Notes: a model not told the origin generated them from the letters alone. Positions 51,958 to 61,222 are shown, counted from the first letter of the stretch. The stretch is 64,000 nt of DNA from Sphingobacterium prati (GCF_013167215.1 NZ_JABJWY010000035.1:279753-343752), one strand, 5' to 3'. Made by a program: numbers and translations.

Positions 51958-52416
51958 TTATAATGGATAAGCAGTTTCACTCTTTGTTTCCGACAATACA
52001 AAATAGGTCTGTACGGTATTAACCTGCGGGAGCACCGCCAGACGGTGTCTTAAAAAAATGTGATAAGCATCCATGTCTTTCGTAGCGATGCGTAACATGA
52101 AATCGTAAGATCCGGCCATCTGATAGCATTCCATAACTTCGGGAAACTTGGCTACTTCTTTTTCAAATTCGTTCAAAACCTCAAAGGTATGTGCTTTCAG
52201 GAATACCTGCGAAAACGAAATCAGTCCAATCCCGATTTTATGTCGATCCAGGATCGCTACCGTTTTTTTGATATAACCCAGTCTTTTTAATTTTTTTACC
52301 CTTTCGTGTACTGCTGCGATTGATTTATTCAATTCAAAAGAGAGTTCCTTATTACTTAATGAAGCATCATGCTGTAATAAGCGCAATAATTTTAGATCGA
52401 TATCGTCTAAATCCAT
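51958..52416 (-). CDS. Lrp/AsnC-family transcriptional regulator
   Basis: A 152-residue regulator with an N-terminal winged helix (LDDIDLKLLRLLQHDASLSNKELSFELNKSIAAVHERVKKLKRLGYI) and a C-terminal RAM/ligand domain (AFSQVFLKAHTF-like core QVFLKAHTFEVLNEFEKEVAKFPEVMECYQMAGSYDFMLRIATKDM). Such proteins sense amino acids. It is divergent from a cysteine-synthase-like gene 161 bp away, which it may control. A minus-strand TAAATTTG box is 25 nt before its ATG. Confidence 0.93.
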   Translation of the reverse strand: MDLDDIDLKLLRLLQHDASLSNKELSFELNKSIAAVHERVKKLKRLGYIKKTVAILDRHKIGIGLISFSQVFLKAHTFEVLNEFEKEVAKFPEVMECYQMAGSYDFMLRIATKDMDAYHIFLRHRLAVLPQVNTVQTYFVLSETKSETAYPL

Positions 52417-52441
52417 AATCTGAATATTTTCGGTGTTGTTG

Positions 52442-52449
52442 CAAATTTA
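52442..52449 (-). promoter_or_regulatory. -7 box of the lrp-type gene
   Basis: Minus-strand TAAATTTG, exact -7 match, with a leader of about 22 nt. A TTG at 52465-52467 (minus) gives a spacer of 15 nt, slightly short. Confidence 0.5.
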
Positions 52450-52491
52450 CAATGTTTGAATGAACAATTTATTGTTTATTATGTATTTTTA

Positions 52492-52519
52492 TTGAATTTT
52501 TCTTGAAATTTTAGTTTTG
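52492..52519 (+). promoter_or_regulatory. Promoter of the cysteine-synthase-like gene
   Basis: TTG (52492-52494), 17-nt spacer, TAGTTTTG (52512-52519). The ATG is 58 nt further on, leaving room for a leader and regulator sites. Confidence 0.6.
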
Positions 52520-52577
52520 TATTGAATAATATCTTGTTATTGTCCAATTTTGCAACAGAATAATCATTTATATAAAA

Positions 52578-53645
52578 ATGGCTGAACAAGAATTACTAAG
52601 TGCATGTTTATCGCCTGCATTGGACAAAAAATTTAAGCATTTGTGGAGATTGGTCGGTAACACGCCAATGTTAGAATTGCAGTATACCTACAAAGGTAAG
52701 CCAGGCCGGGTATTCGTAAAATGTGAGAATTATAATTTAACAGGTAGTATCAAAGACAGAATGGCTTTATATATCCTGTATAAAGCCTATATGAATTGCC
52801 AAATTAGACCGACGGATGTTGTTATTGAAGCTACGAGCGGAAATACTGGAATTGCTTTTTCGGCAATTGGTAAAGCTTTGGGACATGAGGTAAAGATCAT
52901 CATGCCAAATTGGTTGAGTAAAGAGCGTACCGATATTATCAGAAGCATGGGGGCCGATATTCAGCTGATCAGTAAAGAAGAAGGCGGTTTTTTGGGTAGC
53001 ATACGTTTGAGCGAAGAGCTTGCTGCCGCTGGTGGGGTTTTTCTTCCTCGCCAGTTTGAAAACCAATATAACGCCGAAGCACATGAGAAAACGACCGGTT
53101 ATGAAATTGTGAAGCAACTGGAAGAACAAGGCTTGATTGCTGATGCCTTTGTGGCTGGAGTGGGAACAGGTGGAACCGTCATGGGTGTGGGGCGTAGCTT
53201 GCGGAAGGCGAATCCAAATGTTCGTGTACATCCCTTGGAACCGGCAGAGAGTCCAACATTAACAACAGGACATAAAGTTGGTTCACACCGCATTCAGGGT
53301 ATATCCGATGAATTTATTCCGGCAATTGTGAATTTGGATGAATTGGATCGTGTTGTTTGTGCCAACGATGGCGATTCGATTATTATGGCCCAGAAGCTGT
53401 CAAGGCAATTGGGACTTGCCGTTGGAATTTCTTCGGGAGCAAATGTTATTGGAGCGATTAAGTTACAACATGAGTTAGGGGACGAAGCAGTTGTCGTCAC
53501 ACTACTATGTGATGACAATAAGAAATATTTAAGTACGGATTTGGTGAAAGAAGAGCCTGTTAAACCGGGCTATTTATGCAGCGATGTTGATTTTCTGGGT
53601 TTTCAACCAATTTGTAGGCTGCCAAATCCTGTATTTGGGGCATAG
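52578..53645 (+). CDS. PLP-dependent cysteine synthase family protein
   Basis: A 355-residue fold-type II PLP enzyme of the cysteine synthase / cystathionine beta-synthase family. The PLP lysine is Lys59 in NLTGSIKDRMA, the substrate-binding loop is EATSGNTGIAFSAIG and the phosphate site is GVGTGGTVMGVGRSL; GISDEFIP follows as in CysK/CysM. It is about 40 residues longer than plain CysK, with a small N-terminal addition and a C-terminal tail ending SDVDFLGFQPICRLPNPVFGA. O-acetylserine sulfhydrylase is the likely job, but cystathionine or other beta-replacement cannot be excluded. Divergent from an Lrp-type regulator. Confidence 0.88.
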   Translation: MAEQELLSACLSPALDKKFKHLWRLVGNTPMLELQYTYKGKPGRVFVKCENYNLTGSIKDRMALYILYKAYMNCQIRPTDVVIEATSGNTGIAFSAIGKALGHEVKIIMPNWLSKERTDIIRSMGADIQLISKEEGGFLGSIRLSEELAAAGGVFLPRQFENQYNAEAHEKTTGYEIVKQLEEQGLIADAFVAGVGTGGTVMGVGRSLRKANPNVRVHPLEPAESPTLTTGHKVGSHRIQGISDEFIPAIVNLDELDRVVCANDGDSIIMAQKLSRQLGLAVGISSGANVIGAIKLQHELGDEAVVVTLLCDDNKKYLSTDLVKEEPVKPGYLCSDVDFLGFQPICRLPNPVFGA

Positions 53646-53673
53646 TAAGATTTAGTTTCATATGTTTATAGTG

Positions 53674-53707
53674 AACTCGGGGAGTGTATTGCTCCTCGGG
53701 TTTTATT
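53674..53707 (+). terminator. Terminator of the cysteine-synthase-like gene
   Basis: 11-bp hairpin AACTCGGGGAG/CTCCTCGGGTT (two G-T pairs, 7-nt loop) followed by TTTTATTT. Confidence 0.78.
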
Positions 53708-53770
53708 TACACAAGAAACAAATGAACAGGTCTCCAAGCAAGTAAATTATGAAAAACACATGATATTCTG

Positions 53771-55453
53771 ATGAAAACTATTTTTAAACTATTAACCCTT
53801 TTATTCCTGCTCATCTTTCCTCTTGCTATGTTTGCGCAGCAGGACAGTACAGTTAGCACGGAAGGTGTCGAATTCACGGATGGTACAATCAGCCCGGATT
53901 CATTATCTTTTGAAGAGTCACCTGACACAGTTACAGCTCGTGTTGATTCCAGTAAGACGACGGTGGCTGCCATATCTAAAGTAGCTGGTCCGGCAGAAAG
54001 TGGAAAAAATTCACTTTGGAGTATTTTTATTGCAGGTTTGGTTGGGGGCTTCGCAGCCTTATTGATGCCCTGTATATTTCCGATGCTTCCTTTGACCGTA
54101 AGCTTCTTTACCAAACAGTCCGGCAGTCGCGCGAGTGGTATAAGTAAAGCTTTATTGTACGGGCTGTTTATTATCGTGATTTATGTCGCTTTGGGCATGA
54201 TCATTACCATTGCATTTGGTTCTGACGCGCTCAATGCCCTTTCGACCAATGGGATTTTTAATTTTATTTTCTTTTTGCTGTTGGTGGTATTTGCAGCCTC
54301 ATTCTTCGGTGCATTTGAAATTACCTTGCCGAGCTCTTTTGTGAATAAAATGGATGCCAAGTCGGATAAAGGAGGACTTATAGGTCTGTTTTTTATGGCT
54401 TTTAGTTTATCGTTAGTGTCGTTTTCCTGTACCGGGCCGATTATCGGAACGCTCCTGGTGGAAGCAGCGTCAAAAGGTGAACGATTGGGGCCAGCCATAG
54501 GTATGTTGGGATTCTCTATTGCCTTGGCTATTCCATTTGGCCTATTCGCCATGTTCCCATCAATGCTTAAATCGCTGCCCAAATCAGGTGGCTGGTTGAA
54601 CAGTGTAAAAGTGGTGCTTGGTTTTTTGGAACTGGCTTTGGCATTGAAATTTTTGTCGAATGTAGATTTGGCTTACCATTGGAACTGGTTGGACAGAGAA
54701 GTATTCCTCTCTTTATGGATCGCCGTATTTGGTTTGATGGGGCTTTATCTGATCGGTAAAATTAAGTTTTCCCACGATAGCGACCTCAAATTTCTGTCTG
54801 TTCCGAGAACAATACTCGCTATTGTGGTTTTTTCCTTTGTGATTTATATGATTCCCGGTTTATGGGGAGCTCCCTTAAAGTCTATTTCAGCCTTTTTGCC
54901 GCCATCGGCAACCCAGGATTTTGATTTGTCCACTGGAGTTGGCAGTAGCACTGCTGCGCATACGGATGGAAAAGTCAAAAAATACGCTGAGATTTTTCAC
55001 GAGCGTGGTACACCAAAAGGCTTCGATCCCTATTATGATTACGATCAGGCTTTAGCAACAGCGAAAGAACTCAACAAACCTGTTTTGATTGACTTCACAG
55101 GCTGGAATTGTGTTAACTGCCGTAAAATGGAGGCAAACGTATGGACAGATCCTGCGGTAGCCAAGTTGTTGAAAGAAGAGTTTGTAATGGCCGAGTTATT
55201 TGTGGATGATAAAACCGAATTGCCTGTCGATGAGCAGATAGTTTCCACATACAGTAATAAAAAAATAAAGACTATCGGAAACAAAAATAGCGATTTTCAA
55301 GCCGCTTCATTTAATAGTAATTCGCAGCCATTGTATGTGATTGTTGATCCAAACGGTCAGGTGCTGGTTCCTCAAAGTGGGGCAAATTACAATGTTGAAC
55401 AATACAAAGCATTTCTACAGAGCGGTGTAAATGCATTCAAAAAGAAAAACTAA
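53771..55453 (+). CDS. dsbD: Thiol:disulfide interchange protein DsbD-like
   Basis: A 560-residue transmembrane reductant conveyor. A signal peptide (MKTIFKLLTLLFLLIFPLAMFAQ) is followed by a short low-complexity stretch in place of the usual N-terminal alpha domain, so it is an abbreviated DsbD. The central beta domain (about residues 75-370) has eight helices with Cys in LLMPCIFPMLPLTVSFF and SFSCTGPIIG. The C-terminal thioredoxin-like gamma domain carries the redox motif in FTGWNCVNCRKMEANVW. It moves electrons from cytosolic thioredoxin to periplasmic partners. Monocistronic, with a terminator after it. Confidence 0.92.
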   Translation: MKTIFKLLTLLFLLIFPLAMFAQQDSTVSTEGVEFTDGTISPDSLSFEESPDTVTARVDSSKTTVAAISKVAGPAESGKNSLWSIFIAGLVGGFAALLMPCIFPMLPLTVSFFTKQSGSRASGISKALLYGLFIIVIYVALGMIITIAFGSDALNALSTNGIFNFIFFLLLVVFAASFFGAFEITLPSSFVNKMDAKSDKGGLIGLFFMAFSLSLVSFSCTGPIIGTLLVEAASKGERLGPAIGMLGFSIALAIPFGLFAMFPSMLKSLPKSGGWLNSVKVVLGFLELALALKFLSNVDLAYHWNWLDREVFLSLWIAVFGLMGLYLIGKIKFSHDSDLKFLSVPRTILAIVVFSFVIYMIPGLWGAPLKSISAFLPPSATQDFDLSTGVGSSTAAHTDGKVKKYAEIFHERGTPKGFDPYYDYDQALATAKELNKPVLIDFTGWNCVNCRKMEANVWTDPAVAKLLKEEFVMAELFVDDKTELPVDEQIVSTYSNKKIKTIGNKNSDFQAASFNSNSQPLYVIVDPNGQVLVPQSGANYNVEQYKAFLQSGVNAFKKKN

Positions 55454-55474
55454 CCATCGTCATATTCTAATTTT

Positions 55475-55507
55475 ATCCCCTTTGCTGTTTGCAAGGGGGA
55501 TTTTTTT
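55475..55507 (+). terminator. Terminator of dsbD
   Basis: Hairpin ATCCCCTTTGC-tgttt-GCAAGGGGGAT (one G-T pair) followed by T6-7. Confidence 0.88.
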
Positions 55508-55510
55508 GCG

Positions 55511-55917
55511 GAAGCTTAGTTTTTCGATCATGCAATGCTTCTTAATATAGTACTTTTTTAGGGATTCATTCGTTTACCATCGAATTAGCTTCGATAACGC
55601 TTCGGCACAGTGCCGTGTCTACTTCGCCCTAAAGTCGGGGTGAATCCGTATTGAGTCCATGATGAGTCCGTGTTGAGTCCGAGTCTCTGACGCATTTATC
55701 GGATACTCATTGCGTAGTAATCACGCTCACGCCTGGTAGCAGAGGCGAATCTGTCCCGAATCAGATACAAATATGACCCGAATAACTCCCCGAACTTGGA
55801 GTCAGCGAGGGTTAAAGTTTTTGAGATTTTCCGCGAGCCGAACCACAATCGGATAAATCGACAAAGAAAGATGGGGAAATACCATGGGATAAGGATCAAA
55901 TGGGAGACGCTGTAAAT
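55511..55917. other. Non-coding, repeat-bearing gap between dsbD and the DUF5686 gene
   Basis: About 400 bp with base composition richer in G+C than other gaps here. It holds the short tandem repeat at 55635-55685 and several related GAGTC, CCGAAT and CGGAT words. A 67-codon minus-strand frame (55696-55899, GTDSKFGELFGSYLYLIRDR-like) crosses it without start signals or family likeness; I do not call it a gene. The whole looks like a decayed or mobile intergenic repeat element. Confidence 0.5.
55635..55685 (+). repeat. Short tandem repeat, 11-bp unit
   Basis: Four imperfect units of 11 bp in a row: TCGGGGTGAAT, CCGTATTGAGT, CCATGATGAGT, CCGTGTTGAGT, followed by a partial CCGAGTC. The consensus is CCGTGTTGAGT. 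Confidence 0.75.
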
Positions 55918-55957
55918 AAGAAAAAAGGCCCTGTCATTTTCTCAATTGACAGGGCCT
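55918..55957 (-). terminator. Terminator of the DUF5686 gene
   Basis: On the minus strand AGGCCCTGTCA-attgagaaaa-TGACAGGGCCT (perfect 11 bp) followed by T6, 30 nt past the stop. Confidence 0.88.
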
Positions 55958-55986
55958 CAAAATTATATTATAAATTATGGAAACTA

Positions 55987-58584
55987 TTAGAAATCAAATT
56001 TGACGCGGGCACGGATCCCCCAAGCCGGAGCATCCACATGGTCAAGGTAATTCAAACGTTTGACGTAGTCTACACGCAAAATTTTAAAGATGTTGGACAG
56101 ACCGATACTGGCTTCCATATAAGGTTCAGAGCCGAAGGTATATGAACTTTGGATATCTTGTGCATTGCGTTGCCATGCAAAGACTTTTGAACCGTAATTC
56201 GGATCGTCAGGATCGTTTTCTTTACGAAGACCACCATAAACACCTTTGAAACTAAATACCTCGCGTAGCTTGAGCTTTTTGATCAATGGGATCTTATTCA
56301 ACAGGAATCCATTCATATAATACTGCAGATTGATAGAGGCGTTGTGATCACTGACAAATTCCAGAAAGTTCATCAAGTTATACGAGTTTAACTGATATGC
56401 ATAGGTCTGGTTGGCCCGGTGGATTGTCAGGAAGGGAAATGGAATCTCTTTTCCAGCGATGTAATTTCCCTCTGCAGTCACATCGGCGTAACCAAATTGA
56501 CTTAGGTAAAAACGCTTGAATGCACCTACATTAAAACTATGATAGTTGTATTCTCCTTTTGCCAAACCTTTTATTCCCGCAGTATAATTGAAGGTGAATA
56601 TCGGGTATTGATTGAAGATCGGCGTACGATAGATTTTACCTTGGTAAAACTCCTCATGCGGTGCGTATCTAAAGTTGACCGACAATTCTGTTGTATTTAA
56701 TTCGTTGAATAATTTATTTTGTCCATTTTCATCCAACATTTGATAGGTTAGGCTGCCCGCCGGAGTTTGTTTGTTAATATTAAATCCGGCACCAATAGCC
56801 AGGTGGTTCAAGAATTCTTTTTTATACTCCAGTCCATAGTTGGTTTCGTAGATATAACGGTCGTTATCACCACGTTTGAAGGATAACAAAAAGTTGTCTT
56901 CCTGAATAAACTCGAGCTTTTGTCCGGGAATTTTGGTGTCCTTTTTATAGGAGGCTCTGATATAGTGCATAGGGAAGGAGTATACCGACTTGTTGTTAAA
57001 GGCATAAGTCCCACTGAAAAAGTACTTCCATTTCTGATCCTTGAAGCCATAAGCCGCATAACTCTCCGCATAGAAACGTTTGCTCAGTGATTCGGTCGTA
57101 CGCCCCCCCACACGCAAGCGAAAGCCTTCAACAGGGTTGAAACTGTAGAATGTATTTACTGGACCAATTTCCACCGGACCGGCTTGTTTATAACCCGAAA
57201 GAAGCAGGGCCGCGATATCCATGAAGGTTCTGAAAGAAGGAATTTTCTGTAAAGTATCTATATTGTGGTAGATATTCAGTTCATTCTGTGCTAAAGACAA
57301 AGGACGTTGTGTTTCAAATAAGGACTTTGTCGCTTTTTTATTCTCGACATTGTAAGCGATTACCGTTGATGGACCATCGTAAATGCTGTCGGGTTGTTGC
57401 ACACCGACTTTATAGTTGTTATAATCGACGGTTCGGCTTCCGCGGATACCCATTCCTTTTTCAGTTAATGAAAAATCAATTCCCAATGTACTTGTCTTCA
57501 GATAGAACCTGCTCTTATTGTCTTTTTCGAATTTGAGCTGAACCTGAAGGTCGCGTACAAAATTTAGGTTGATATCATCCGCAACAGTCATATTGGCTCC
57601 TTGAACGGCATAATTGCCATCCAGCGTGACATATAATTGCCCTTTAAACAACATATCTGCTTTATTACGGGGTACGAAACTTAGCTCGACCAGCCAAGGC
57701 TGAGAAGTTTTGATGGTATCAGTAATGAAAAACTTATAAAATGTCGGTGCAGAATTCGCAATCGGACTCAAAAACTGATTGGTTACCAATGAAATGTTGT
57801 TGTCATAGATATCAACTTGTTCATAGAGTTTATTAAAATAGGCCGTCAGACCATCATTATCTATAAATTTAGGATCAAACTGTGCGCGTTGGTTACCCAA
57901 AATATATTGTTTTGTTTTGCTCGGATCCTTACGATAGTATACTTTGGACATTTTCTCCTCGATAAAGGCTGGCAAAAGATATTTATTCGCTGTTTTGGCC
58001 GAATCGTCGGTTTCGAAAAGAAATTGGTAGTTTTTGAAGATTTTTTTGTTGACAAATTTTTCTGAGAGATTGCTCAATCCCAAAGACATTTTTTCGTATT
58101 GATCAAATTCTGCATATTGTTGTCCCGACAATCGGTTTTTGTCTTTATTTTCAATAACCTTACGAATCAAGGCTACAGCAGGATTGTCTTTGTTGCTGTA
58201 TTTTTTCTTTTTGGCTTTGACAACAACTTCCTCCAGCATATTGTCCTGTGCATCCATTAGGATTTCCTTAGTCTGTACAGCATCATTGGTAACGAAAGCA
58301 TCCTTATTGTCATAGCCAACATAGCTTGCTCTGATTTTGACATAAGATGTCGGGAAAACCAGCCTAAACTCACCATTTGCATTGGTCGATGTTGAGGTTC
58401 CTGCAGCAGCAGGCGCGCCCACGACCGCAACGGTGGCGTAAGCAATGGGGGCCTTTGTCTTTGCATCTTTGACCGTACCCGTCACCGTTTTGGTCTGTGC
58501 GAATGCCAGAGATGCTGATAGCAAGAATGTTATCGAGAAAAAGAGTTTATTTATGAAGGTTTGTGCGTTTATTTTAGCTTCCAT
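55987..58584 (-). CDS. DUF5686 outer-membrane protein with carboxypeptidase-regulatory domain
   Basis: An 865-residue predicted outer-membrane protein of the Bacteroidota DUF5686 family. A signal peptide (about residues 1-30, ending SASLAFAQ) precedes a carboxypeptidase-regulatory-like beta-sandwich (VTGTVKDAKTKAPIAYATVAV, then NGEFRLVFPTSYVKIRASYVGY) and the linker LEEVVVKAKKKKYSNKDNPAVALIRKVIENK. The rest is rich in alternating strands with aromatic ends typical of beta-barrels, ending WGIRARVKFDF with the terminal Phe that barrel assembly recognises. Function of the family is not established. I use the ATG at 58582-58584; a TTG nine codons upstream is in frame. Confidence 0.88.
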   Translation of the reverse strand: MEAKINAQTFINKLFFSITFLLSASLAFAQTKTVTGTVKDAKTKAPIAYATVAVVGAPAAAGTSTSTNANGEFRLVFPTSYVKIRASYVGYDNKDAFVTNDAVQTKEILMDAQDNMLEEVVVKAKKKKYSNKDNPAVALIRKVIENKDKNRLSGQQYAEFDQYEKMSLGLSNLSEKFVNKKIFKNYQFLFETDDSAKTANKYLLPAFIEEKMSKVYYRKDPSKTKQYILGNQRAQFDPKFIDNDGLTAYFNKLYEQVDIYDNNISLVTNQFLSPIANSAPTFYKFFITDTIKTSQPWLVELSFVPRNKADMLFKGQLYVTLDGNYAVQGANMTVADDINLNFVRDLQVQLKFEKDNKSRFYLKTSTLGIDFSLTEKGMGIRGSRTVDYNNYKVGVQQPDSIYDGPSTVIAYNVENKKATKSLFETQRPLSLAQNELNIYHNIDTLQKIPSFRTFMDIAALLLSGYKQAGPVEIGPVNTFYSFNPVEGFRLRVGGRTTESLSKRFYAESYAAYGFKDQKWKYFFSGTYAFNNKSVYSFPMHYIRASYKKDTKIPGQKLEFIQEDNFLLSFKRGDNDRYIYETNYGLEYKKEFLNHLAIGAGFNINKQTPAGSLTYQMLDENGQNKLFNELNTTELSVNFRYAPHEEFYQGKIYRTPIFNQYPIFTFNYTAGIKGLAKGEYNYHSFNVGAFKRFYLSQFGYADVTAEGNYIAGKEIPFPFLTIHRANQTYAYQLNSYNLMNFLEFVSDHNASINLQYYMNGFLLNKIPLIKKLKLREVFSFKGVYGGLRKENDPDDPNYGSKVFAWQRNAQDIQSSYTFGSEPYMEASIGLSNIFKILRVDYVKRLNYLDHVDAPAWGIRARVKFDF

Positions 58585-58885
58585 TATATTGCTATAATCT
58601 TGAAAATTCAAAATTGTTTTGTTGTTTTTACTTTATTTCTGACTTTATAAGTATTAAAATCAAAAAATCAGTGAACAAAGGAAACAAAAAATTAAGAATA
58701 ATTAAAATTTTATTGTGATGTAATAAAGGAAACCTACTTCTTTCTTTTGTAGCTTAAGTTGTTGTATTGCAGTTATTTGTCTTAAATTATTGATTTAGGT
58801 CAATAATTTAGCGTTCACATTTTGACTTCACGATGATTTTCCGGTCAAATATTTATTGACTTTTGTAACGATATAGTCAATTGCG
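58585..58885. other. Intergenic region between RluA-type and DUF5686 genes
   Basis: 301 bp, strongly AT-rich, between two minus-strand genes. I recognise neither a terminator for the upstream pseudouridine synthase gene nor a clean promoter; a minus-strand CAATTTTG (58609-58616) is one base off the -7 consensus. Confidence 0.45.
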
Positions 58886-60574
58886 CTAAAAATCGGGAAA
58901 GATTTCAAAACTAATTTCCTGTTTTGAACCTGGATGAATAAATTTAATAAAAGAGGCATGTAGGTGTAATCTATGTGCTTTTCTGCCATATAGATCATCA
59001 CCGACGATAGGTGTATTCAGGCCTTCCGGATGTACGGCGTGCATGCGGAGTTGATGTGTCCGGCCTGTCAATGGGTAGAAGCGAACGCGTGTTTTACCAT
59101 TTTCGACCGCAATTCTTTCCCATTTGGTCTGTGCTGGCTTTCCATAAGTATAACAGACCATTTGTCGGGGTCTATCGTCTAAATCCACGCGTAGGGGCAG
59201 ATCAATCAGCCCGCATTCCTGTTCAATAACACCATCGAGTAAAGCAATATACTCCTTCGTTATGGTATGTTGTATAAATTGATCCTGTATGAATTGATGC
59301 GCCATCTTGTTTTTGGCTACCACCAGAAGTCCTGAAGTGGACATGTCAAGCCGATGGATAATAATCGGGCCGGCATTTGGATAGCGTTTGAGGACACGAT
59401 TATAGACGGAATCTTTAACATATATACCGGGAACGGATAAAAACTCTGCAGGCTTGTTAAAGACGATAATATCTTCATCCTCATAGATCTGCGGGAGTTC
59501 CGTTTGCAAAGTTGTTTCCTGTTGCATGGGATTCGGGTCGACCGTAAGTCCCTGAAGCATGTAACCCAGGATAGGTTCACATTTTTTACGGCAGGCCGGA
59601 TAGTAGTTTTTATGTCTGCGTATTTCGGAAGCAGGGGAACAGCCCCACCAAAATTCGGCCAGTGCTATGGGGGTAAGATTGTGGCTGTAGGCATATTGCA
59701 ACAATTTCGGCGCAGCACATTCTCCAGCGCCTGCAGGCGGCGTACTTTGGTCAAAATCCTGAAAAACGGCAATGACATTCTTGCGCTGCCCTTCAGCATT
59801 CAAAAAATTATATTGTTCAAAAAGTTGTCTTTGCAGATTGCCAGATCGGGTCTTGCGCTCCTCTTTCATTGCCAAAATATCGGAAAGCAATTGTTGGAGC
59901 TTAAGGTTTTCCGATTCCAGGGCCAGATGCATGTCATATTGATAGCGCTGAAGTTCTTGTTTGTCCTTTAAGCTTTGGCTACGCATATCTTCCATCAGCA
60001 TTTCATACGCTTCGTCTGACAGGATAGGACGCAATCTGGTTCGGGTTTCCTTACGTTCTTTTTTCTGATTTCTGAGTTTTGTTTTGAGCGGGTCAAGCGC
60101 TGTGTCCCATTGGTCTTTTAGTCTATTGAGATTGCTTTTTGTTTGTGCCAGTTCTGCACTGTTTTCAAGCAGTTCAATTTTTTTATTGAGCGCATTTAAG
60201 TGTACTTCTTCATTCAAAAAGAAGCCATCCTTTTCCAGCATGTCAAATATAGGGGGCACAAAGTAGCTGTGTTTGTTGCTGCCGGCAAGCTTGCCTGAAA
60301 CAGCCGCAAGATATCCGAGGCGATGCTGCTGATCGCGGACAACCAATATACCAAACATCTTGCCTATGGCAAGACTGTCATTATTTTCTTCAAGACCAAA
60401 GTTATGTGTCCACTCGTTTTGTGTCTCAAGATAAGCCTGGAGTTCTTGTGCGGCAATAATGGCTAGCGGATGCGGTTCATAGCAAAATGGAAAAGTGAAT
60501 CGCAAGGGGAGTTCGATGTTCGAAATATCCTCCTTGAATGCATGAAAATAAGCGTTGTTGTCTAAAGTACCCAC
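58886..60574 (-). CDS. RluA-family pseudouridine synthase with long N-terminal extension
   Basis: A 562-residue fusion. The C-terminal 210 residues are an RluA-type pseudouridine synthase with the catalytic Asp in IIHRLDMSTSGLLVVAK, then KEYIALLDG and the C-terminal GRTHQLRMHA. The first 350 residues are an added part: an unknown N-terminal region, a long charged coiled coil (about 125-240) and a Cys-containing segment GAGECAAPKLLQYAY, FWWGCSPASEIRRHKNYYPACRKKCEPILGYML. This fused form recurs in several phyla and is thought to modify rRNA or tRNA; the target is unknown. The start is GTG (60572-60574), since no ATG is in frame nearby; a TATTTTTG box (60603-60610, minus) supports it. Confidence 0.88.
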   Translation of the reverse strand: MGTLDNNAYFHAFKEDISNIELPLRFTFPFCYEPHPLAIIAAQELQAYLETQNEWTHNFGLEENNDSLAIGKMFGILVVRDQQHRLGYLAAVSGKLAGSNKHSYFVPPIFDMLEKDGFFLNEEVHLNALNKKIELLENSAELAQTKSNLNRLKDQWDTALDPLKTKLRNQKKERKETRTRLRPILSDEAYEMLMEDMRSQSLKDKQELQRYQYDMHLALESENLKLQQLLSDILAMKEERKTRSGNLQRQLFEQYNFLNAEGQRKNVIAVFQDFDQSTPPAGAGECAAPKLLQYAYSHNLTPIALAEFWWGCSPASEIRRHKNYYPACRKKCEPILGYMLQGLTVDPNPMQQETTLQTELPQIYEDEDIIVFNKPAEFLSVPGIYVKDSVYNRVLKRYPNAGPIIIHRLDMSTSGLLVVAKNKMAHQFIQDQFIQHTITKEYIALLDGVIEQECGLIDLPLRVDLDDRPRQMVCYTYGKPAQTKWERIAVENGKTRVRFYPLTGRTHQLRMHAVHPEGLNTPIVGDDLYGRKAHRLHLHASFIKFIHPGSKQEISFEIFPDF

Positions 60575-60602
60575 AGTCTTCCCTCTAATAATAATCTGCC
60601 CG

Positions 60603-60610
60603 CAAAAATA
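60603..60610 (-). promoter_or_regulatory. -7 box of the RluA-type gene
   Basis: Minus-strand TATTTTTG matches TAnnTTTG, 28 nt before the GTG start. The -33 box is not clear. Confidence 0.35.
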
Positions 60611-60723
60611 CGGTTATTATGCTATTGAAATGACATTTTAACGCCGCTTTTTTTTGTTTTCCCTGCTTTTTTGGGTAAATTTAACTAAGCGATTAAAAGA
60701 TATAGTTAACAAATAGATACGAT

Positions 60724-61197
60724 ATGAAAACTTCAATTGGAATTAAAGATGCAGACTTGAAAAAAGTTGCGAAATTGCTCAATGTATTATTGGCCGATGA
60801 GCATATTATCTACATGAAAACACGCAACGCGCATTGGAATGTCGAGGGAGCCGATTTTCATGCGGCCCACTTATTTTTAGAATCGCAATATGATGAGCTG
60901 GCAGAAGTTATTGATGAAGTTGCCGAACGTGTACGTACATTGGGTCATTATGCGGTAGGTACCTTCGATAAATATCTGAAATTAACGCGTCTTACAGAGT
61001 CTACTTCCGAAAAGACCGATAGTCAGTCTTATTATAAAGAGCTGTTAACAGATCATGAGTCTATTGCCATGTCGATACGTGCTGATATTGCAGTTGTCGA
61101 GGGTACAGCGGATAATGGCACGGAGGATTTTTTGGTCGGCTTATTAGAAAAACATGAAAAAATGGCCTGGATGCTCCGTGCCCATTTTATAAAATAG
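60724..61197 (+). CDS. dps: Dps DNA-protection ferritin-like protein
   Basis: A 157-residue Dps: dodecameric mini-ferritin that binds iron and shields DNA from peroxide. The inter-subunit ferroxidase residues are in place, His37 (AHWNVEG), His49 (FHAAHLF), Asp64 and Glu68 (EVIDEVAERV). Length and the ending EKHEKMAWMLRAHF are typical. It is monocistronic with a terminator after it; peroxide control is usual for the family, but I did not identify an OxyR or PerR site. Confidence 0.95.
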   Translation: MKTSIGIKDADLKKVAKLLNVLLADEHIIYMKTRNAHWNVEGADFHAAHLFLESQYDELAEVIDEVAERVRTLGHYAVGTFDKYLKLTRLTESTSEKTDSQSYYKELLTDHESIAMSIRADIAVVEGTADNGTEDFLVGLLEKHEKMAWMLRAHFIK

Positions 61198-61222
61198 TAA
61201 GATAGATTCATCTGATACAAAT

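Noticed and set aside
53707..54582. Two long frames antisense to dsbD
   Set aside because: The plus strand encodes clear DsbD motifs; the antisense frames have no such support.
55635..55685. CRISPR array
   Set aside because: The repeat unit is 11 bp and directly tandem with no spacers, and there are no cas genes.
55696..55899. 67-codon minus-strand frame in the repeat-bearing gap
   Set aside because: No start signals or recognisable features; the surrounding short repeats suggest non-coding DNA.
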